Shown: positions 59,901 to 64,000 of the stretch, piece by piece
How positions within the stretch are numbered: the stretch's first letter is position 1
Layout of the letters: each line of letters begins with the position of its first letter
Assembly: GCF_021134715.1 (NCBI RefSeq)
Contig: NC_060021.1
Coordinates: 806,001 to 870,000, forward strand
Direction of reading: 5' to 3'
DNA length: 64,000 nt
Source of the DNA: Daphnia pulex
Taxonomy: Eukaryota; Arthropoda; Branchiopoda; Diplostraca; Daphniidae
The notes under the pieces: model-generated
Told to the model about the DNA's origin: nothing
Seen by the model: the letters and a program-made list of their open reading frames with translations, nothing else
Database searches by the model: none
Translations under genes and position numbers: made by a program

Positions 59901-62900
59901 TGACGATTCTGATTGTTTTACAAATTTCAAGGGTTTCCCTGTAACAGGATATGTTAATCGATGTCCAATTCACTATTTAAAGTCTTTAAAATCAATAAAT
60001 CTATTGAGACATCCATGATGGAAAAGAAATAGAAATAAGAGTTGATAGAAAATCTTCCAGGAACTGAAAACACAACTTCAATGAATTTGAAATGACAATG
60101 TAATTTGTTTTACAAGTTTAAACAAATTTCTTGTTAGATGATATGTTAATTCGATGTCCAATACACTATTTAAAGTCTTTAAAATCAATAAATCTATTAA
60201 GACATCCATGATGGAAAAGTAATAGAAATAAGAGTTGATATAAAATCTTCCAGCAACTGAAAACACAACTTCAATGAATTTGAAATGACGATGTAATTTG
60301 TTTTACAAGTTTAAACAAATTTCTTGTTAGATGATATGTTAATTCGATGTCCAATACACTATTTAAAGTCTTTAAAATCAATAAATCTATTAAGACATCC
60401 ATGATGGAAAAGAAATAGAAACAAGAGTTTATAGAAAATCTTCCAGGAACTGAAAACACAACTTCAATGAATTTGAAATGACGATGTAATTTGTTTTACA
60501 AGTTTAAACAAATTTCTTGTTAGATGATATGTAATTTGATGTCCAATACACTATTTAAAGTCTTTAAAATCAATGAATCTATTAAGACATCCATGATGAA
60601 AAAGAAATAGAAATAAGAATTGATAGAAAATCTTCCAGGAACTGAAAATCACAACTTCAATTAATTTAAAATGACGATTCTGATTGTTTTAGAAATTTCA
60701 AGGGTTTCCCTGTAACAGGATATGTTAATCGATGTCCAATACACTATTTAAAGTCTTTAAAATCAATGAATCTTTTAAGACATCCATGATGGAAAAGAAA
60801 TAGAAATAAGAGTTGATAGAAAATCTTCCAGGAACTGAAAACACAACTTCAATGAATTTGAAATGACGATGTAATTTGTTTTACAAGTTTAAACAAATTT
60901 CTTGTTAGATGATATGTTAATCCGATGTCCAATACACTATTTAAAGTCTTTAAAATCAATAAATCTATTAAGACATCCATGATGGAAAAGAAATAGAAAT
61001 AAGAGTTGATAGAAAATCTTCCAGGAACTGAAAACACAACTTCAATGAATTTGAAATGACGATGTAATTTGTTTTACAAGTTTAAACAAATTTCTTGTTA
61101 GATGATATGTTAATTCGATGTCCAATACACTATTTAAAGTCTTTAAAATCAATGAATCTTTTAAGACATCCATGATGGAAAAGAAATAGAAATAAGAGTT
61201 GATAGAAAATCTTCCAGGAACTGAAAACACAACTTCAATGAATTTGAAATGACGATGTAATTTGTTTTACAAGTTTAAACAAATTTCTTGTTAGATGATA
61301 TGTTAATTCGATGTCCAATACACTATTTAAAGTCTTTAAAATCAATGAATCTATTAAGACATCCATGATGAAAAAGAAATAGAAATAAGAGTTGATAGAA
61401 AATCTTCCAGGAACTGAAAATCACAACTTCAATTAATTTAAAATGACGATTCTGATTGTTTTACAAATTTCAAGGGTTTCCCTGTAATAGGATATGTTAA
61501 TCGATGTCCAATACACTATTTAAAGTCTTTAAAATCAATGAATCTTTTAAGACATCCATGATGGAAAAGAAATAGAAATAAGAGTTGATAGAAAATCTTC
61601 CAGGAACTGAAAACACAACTTCAATGAATTTGAAATGACGATGTAATTTGTTTTACAAGTTTAAACAAATTTCTTGTTAGATGATATGTTAATTCGATGT
61701 CCAATACACTATTTAAAGTCTTTAAAATCAATGAATCTTTTAAGACATCCATGATGGAAAAGAAATAGAAATAAGAGTTGATAGAAAATCTTCCAGGAAC
61801 TGAAAACACAACTTCAATGAATTTGAAATGACGATGTAATTTGTTTTACAAGTTTAAACAAATTTCTTGTTAGATGATATGTTAATTCGATGTCCAATAC
61901 ACTATTTAAAGTCTTTAAAATCAATGAATCTATTAAGACATCCATGATGAAAAAGAAATAGAAATAAGAGTTGATAGAAAATCTTCCAGGAACTGAAAAT
62001 CACAACTTCAATTAATTTAAAATGACGATTCTGATTGTTTTACAAATTTCAAGGGTTTCCCTGTAATAGGATATGTTAATCGATGTCCAATACACTATTT
62101 AAAGTCTTTAAAATCAATGAATCTTTTAAGACATCCATGATGGAAAAGAAATAGAAATAAGAGTTGATAGAAAATCTTCCAGGAACTGAAAACACAACTT
62201 CAATGAATTTGAAATGACGATGTAATTTGTTTTACAAGTTTAAACAAATTTCTTGTTAGATGATATGTTAATTCGATGTCCAATACACTATTTAAAGTCT
62301 TTAAAATCAATGAATCTTTTAAGACATCCATGATGGAAAAGAAATAGAAATAAGAGTTGATAGAAAATCTTCCAGGAACTGAAAACACAACTTCAATGAA
62401 TTTGAAATGACGATGTAATTTGTTTTACAAGTTTAAACAAATTTCTTGTTAGATGATATGTTAATTCGATGTCCAATACACTATTTAAAGTCTTTAAAAT
62501 CAATAAATCTATTAAGACATCCATGATGGAAAAGAAATAGAAACAAGAGTTTATAGAAAATCTTCCAGGAACTGAAAACACAACTTCAATGAATTTGAAA
62601 TGACGATGTAATTTGTTTTACAAGTTTAAACAAATTTCTTGTTAGATGATATGTTAATTCGATGTCCAATACACTATTTAAAGTCTTTAAAATCAATGAA
62701 TCTATTAAGACATCCATGATGAAAAAGAAATAGAAATAAGAATTGATAGAAAATCTTCCAGGAACTGAAAATCACAACTTCAATTAATTTAAAATGACGA
62801 TTCTGATTGTTTTAGAAATTTCAAGGGTTTCCCTGTAACAGGATATGTTAATCGATGTCCAATACACTATTTAAAGTCTTTAAAATCAATGAATCTTTTA

Positions 62901-64000
62901 AGACATCCATGATGGAAAAGAAATAGAAATAAGAGTTGATAGAAAATCTTCCAGGAACTGAAAACACAACTTCAATGAATTTGAAATGACGATGTAATTT
63001 GTTTTACAAGTTTAAACAAATTTCTTGTTAGATGATATGTTAATTCGATGTCCAATACACTATTTAAAGTCTTTAAAATCAATGAATCTATTAAGACATC
63101 CATGATGAAAAAGAAATAGAAATAAGAGTTGATAGAAAATCTTCCAGGAACTGAAAATCACAACTTCAATTAATTTAAAATGACGATTCTGATTGTTTTA
63201 CAAATTTCAAGGGTTTCCCTGTAATAGGATATGTTAATCGATGTCCAATACACTATTTAAAGTCTTTAAAATCAATGAATCTTTTAAGACATCCATGATG
63301 GAAATGAAATAGAAATAAGAGTTGATAGAAAATCTTCCAGGAACTGAAAACACAACTTCAATGAATTTGAAATGACGATGTAATTTGTTTTACAAGTTTA
63401 AACAAATTTCTTGTTAGATGATATGTTAATTCGATGTCCAATACACTATTTAAAGTCTTTAAAATCAATGAATCTTTTAAGACATCCATGATGGAAAAGA
63501 AATAGAAATAAGAGTTGATAGAAAATCTTCCAGGAACTGAAAACACAACTTCAATGAATTTGAAATGACGATGTAATTTGTTTTACAAGTTTAAACAAAT
63601 TTCTTGTTAGATGATATGTTAATTCGATGTCCAATACACTATTTAAAGTCTTTAAAATCAATAAATCTATTAAGACATCCATGATGGAAAAGAAATAGAA
63701 ACAAGAGTTTATAGAAAATCTTCCAGGAACTGAAAACACAACTTCAATGAATTTGAAATGACGATGTAATTTGTTTTACAAGTTTAAACAAATTTCTTGT
63801 TAGATGATATGTTAATTCGATGTCCAATACACTATTTAAAGTCTTTAAAATCAATGAATCTATTAAGACATCCATGATGAAAAAGAAATAGAAATAAGAA
63901 TTGATAGAAAATCTTCCAGGAACTGAAAATCACAACTTCAATTAATTTAAAATGACGATTCTGATTGTTTTAGAAATTTCAAGGGTTTCCCTGTAACAGG
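56939..64000 (+). repeat. Satellite B array, part 2, continuing past the window edge
   Basis: About 36 more 193-bp monomers in the same orientation. An 11-monomer block of 2127 bp is present twice: landmarks at 57367, 57560, 57951, 58144, 58722 and 58915 recur at 59494, 59687, 60078, 60271, 60849 and 61042 with only rare base changes. Smaller blocks of 579 bp (61621 to 62200) and 1158 bp (62200 to 63358) follow. The array is cut by the window end. Confidence 0.98.

Noticed and set aside
42036..63739. Dozens of 62-64-codon minus-strand frames with nearly the same translation, one per monomer
   Set aside because: They arise because the 193-bp satellite unit happens to be open in one frame. They have no splice or promoter context and the period is not a multiple of three, so they are repeat by-products.
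41857..64000. A CENP-B box in satellite B
   Set aside because: TTCGATGTCC resembles the first few bases of the box, but the required CGGG end is absent, so I do not call it.

Overview
The window is animal nuclear DNA, most likely from a cladoceran crustacean close to Daphnia. The evidence is split genes with short introns (about 60-90 nt is common), a class II tRNA-Leu gene, arthropod-type telomere repeats (CCTAA/TTAGG), and the protein families present. The species assignment is inference.

The left 36 kb is gene-bearing. At 1-3606 lies the 3' end of a large uncharacterised protein gene. A tRNA-Leu(CAG) follows on the minus strand, then a roughly 0.94-kb element with inverted ends that carries six evenly spaced hairpins and a telomere-repeat array. 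About 7 kb without a recognised gene leads to a five-exon aquaporin (13109-16446). After another quiet 6 kb comes a compact block: an SLC7-type amino-acid transporter light chain (plus strand, 22789-24685), an ER-resident FKBP14-type prolyl isomerase with two alternative last exons (25752-27364), and a second SLC7 copy facing the first (minus strand, 30079-27887). The SLC7 proteins would move amino acids at the plasma membrane with a heavy-chain partner. The FKBP would fold secretory proteins, and its upstream DNA carries unfolded-protein-response-like sites.

From 31.2 to 35.6 kb two tandem paralogues encode small secreted proteins that end in the same six-cysteine module. The first has gained a long Pro/Gln/Val repeat region by exon duplication.

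From about 36 kb to the end the DNA is almost entirely tandem repeat. A GGAGCA-rich microsatellite abuts two inverted monomers of a 193-bp satellite (B). A non-LTR retrotransposon endonuclease fragment follows, then a head-to-head junction of a 174-bp satellite (A), about 26 direct A monomers, and more than 20 kb of direct B monomers with clear higher-order repeats. A 1.39-kb insertion containing a tRNA-derived SINE-like sequence interrupts the B array. The array runs off the right edge, so its full size is unknown. It looks like a centromeric or pericentromeric satellite, but the sequence alone cannot show that.
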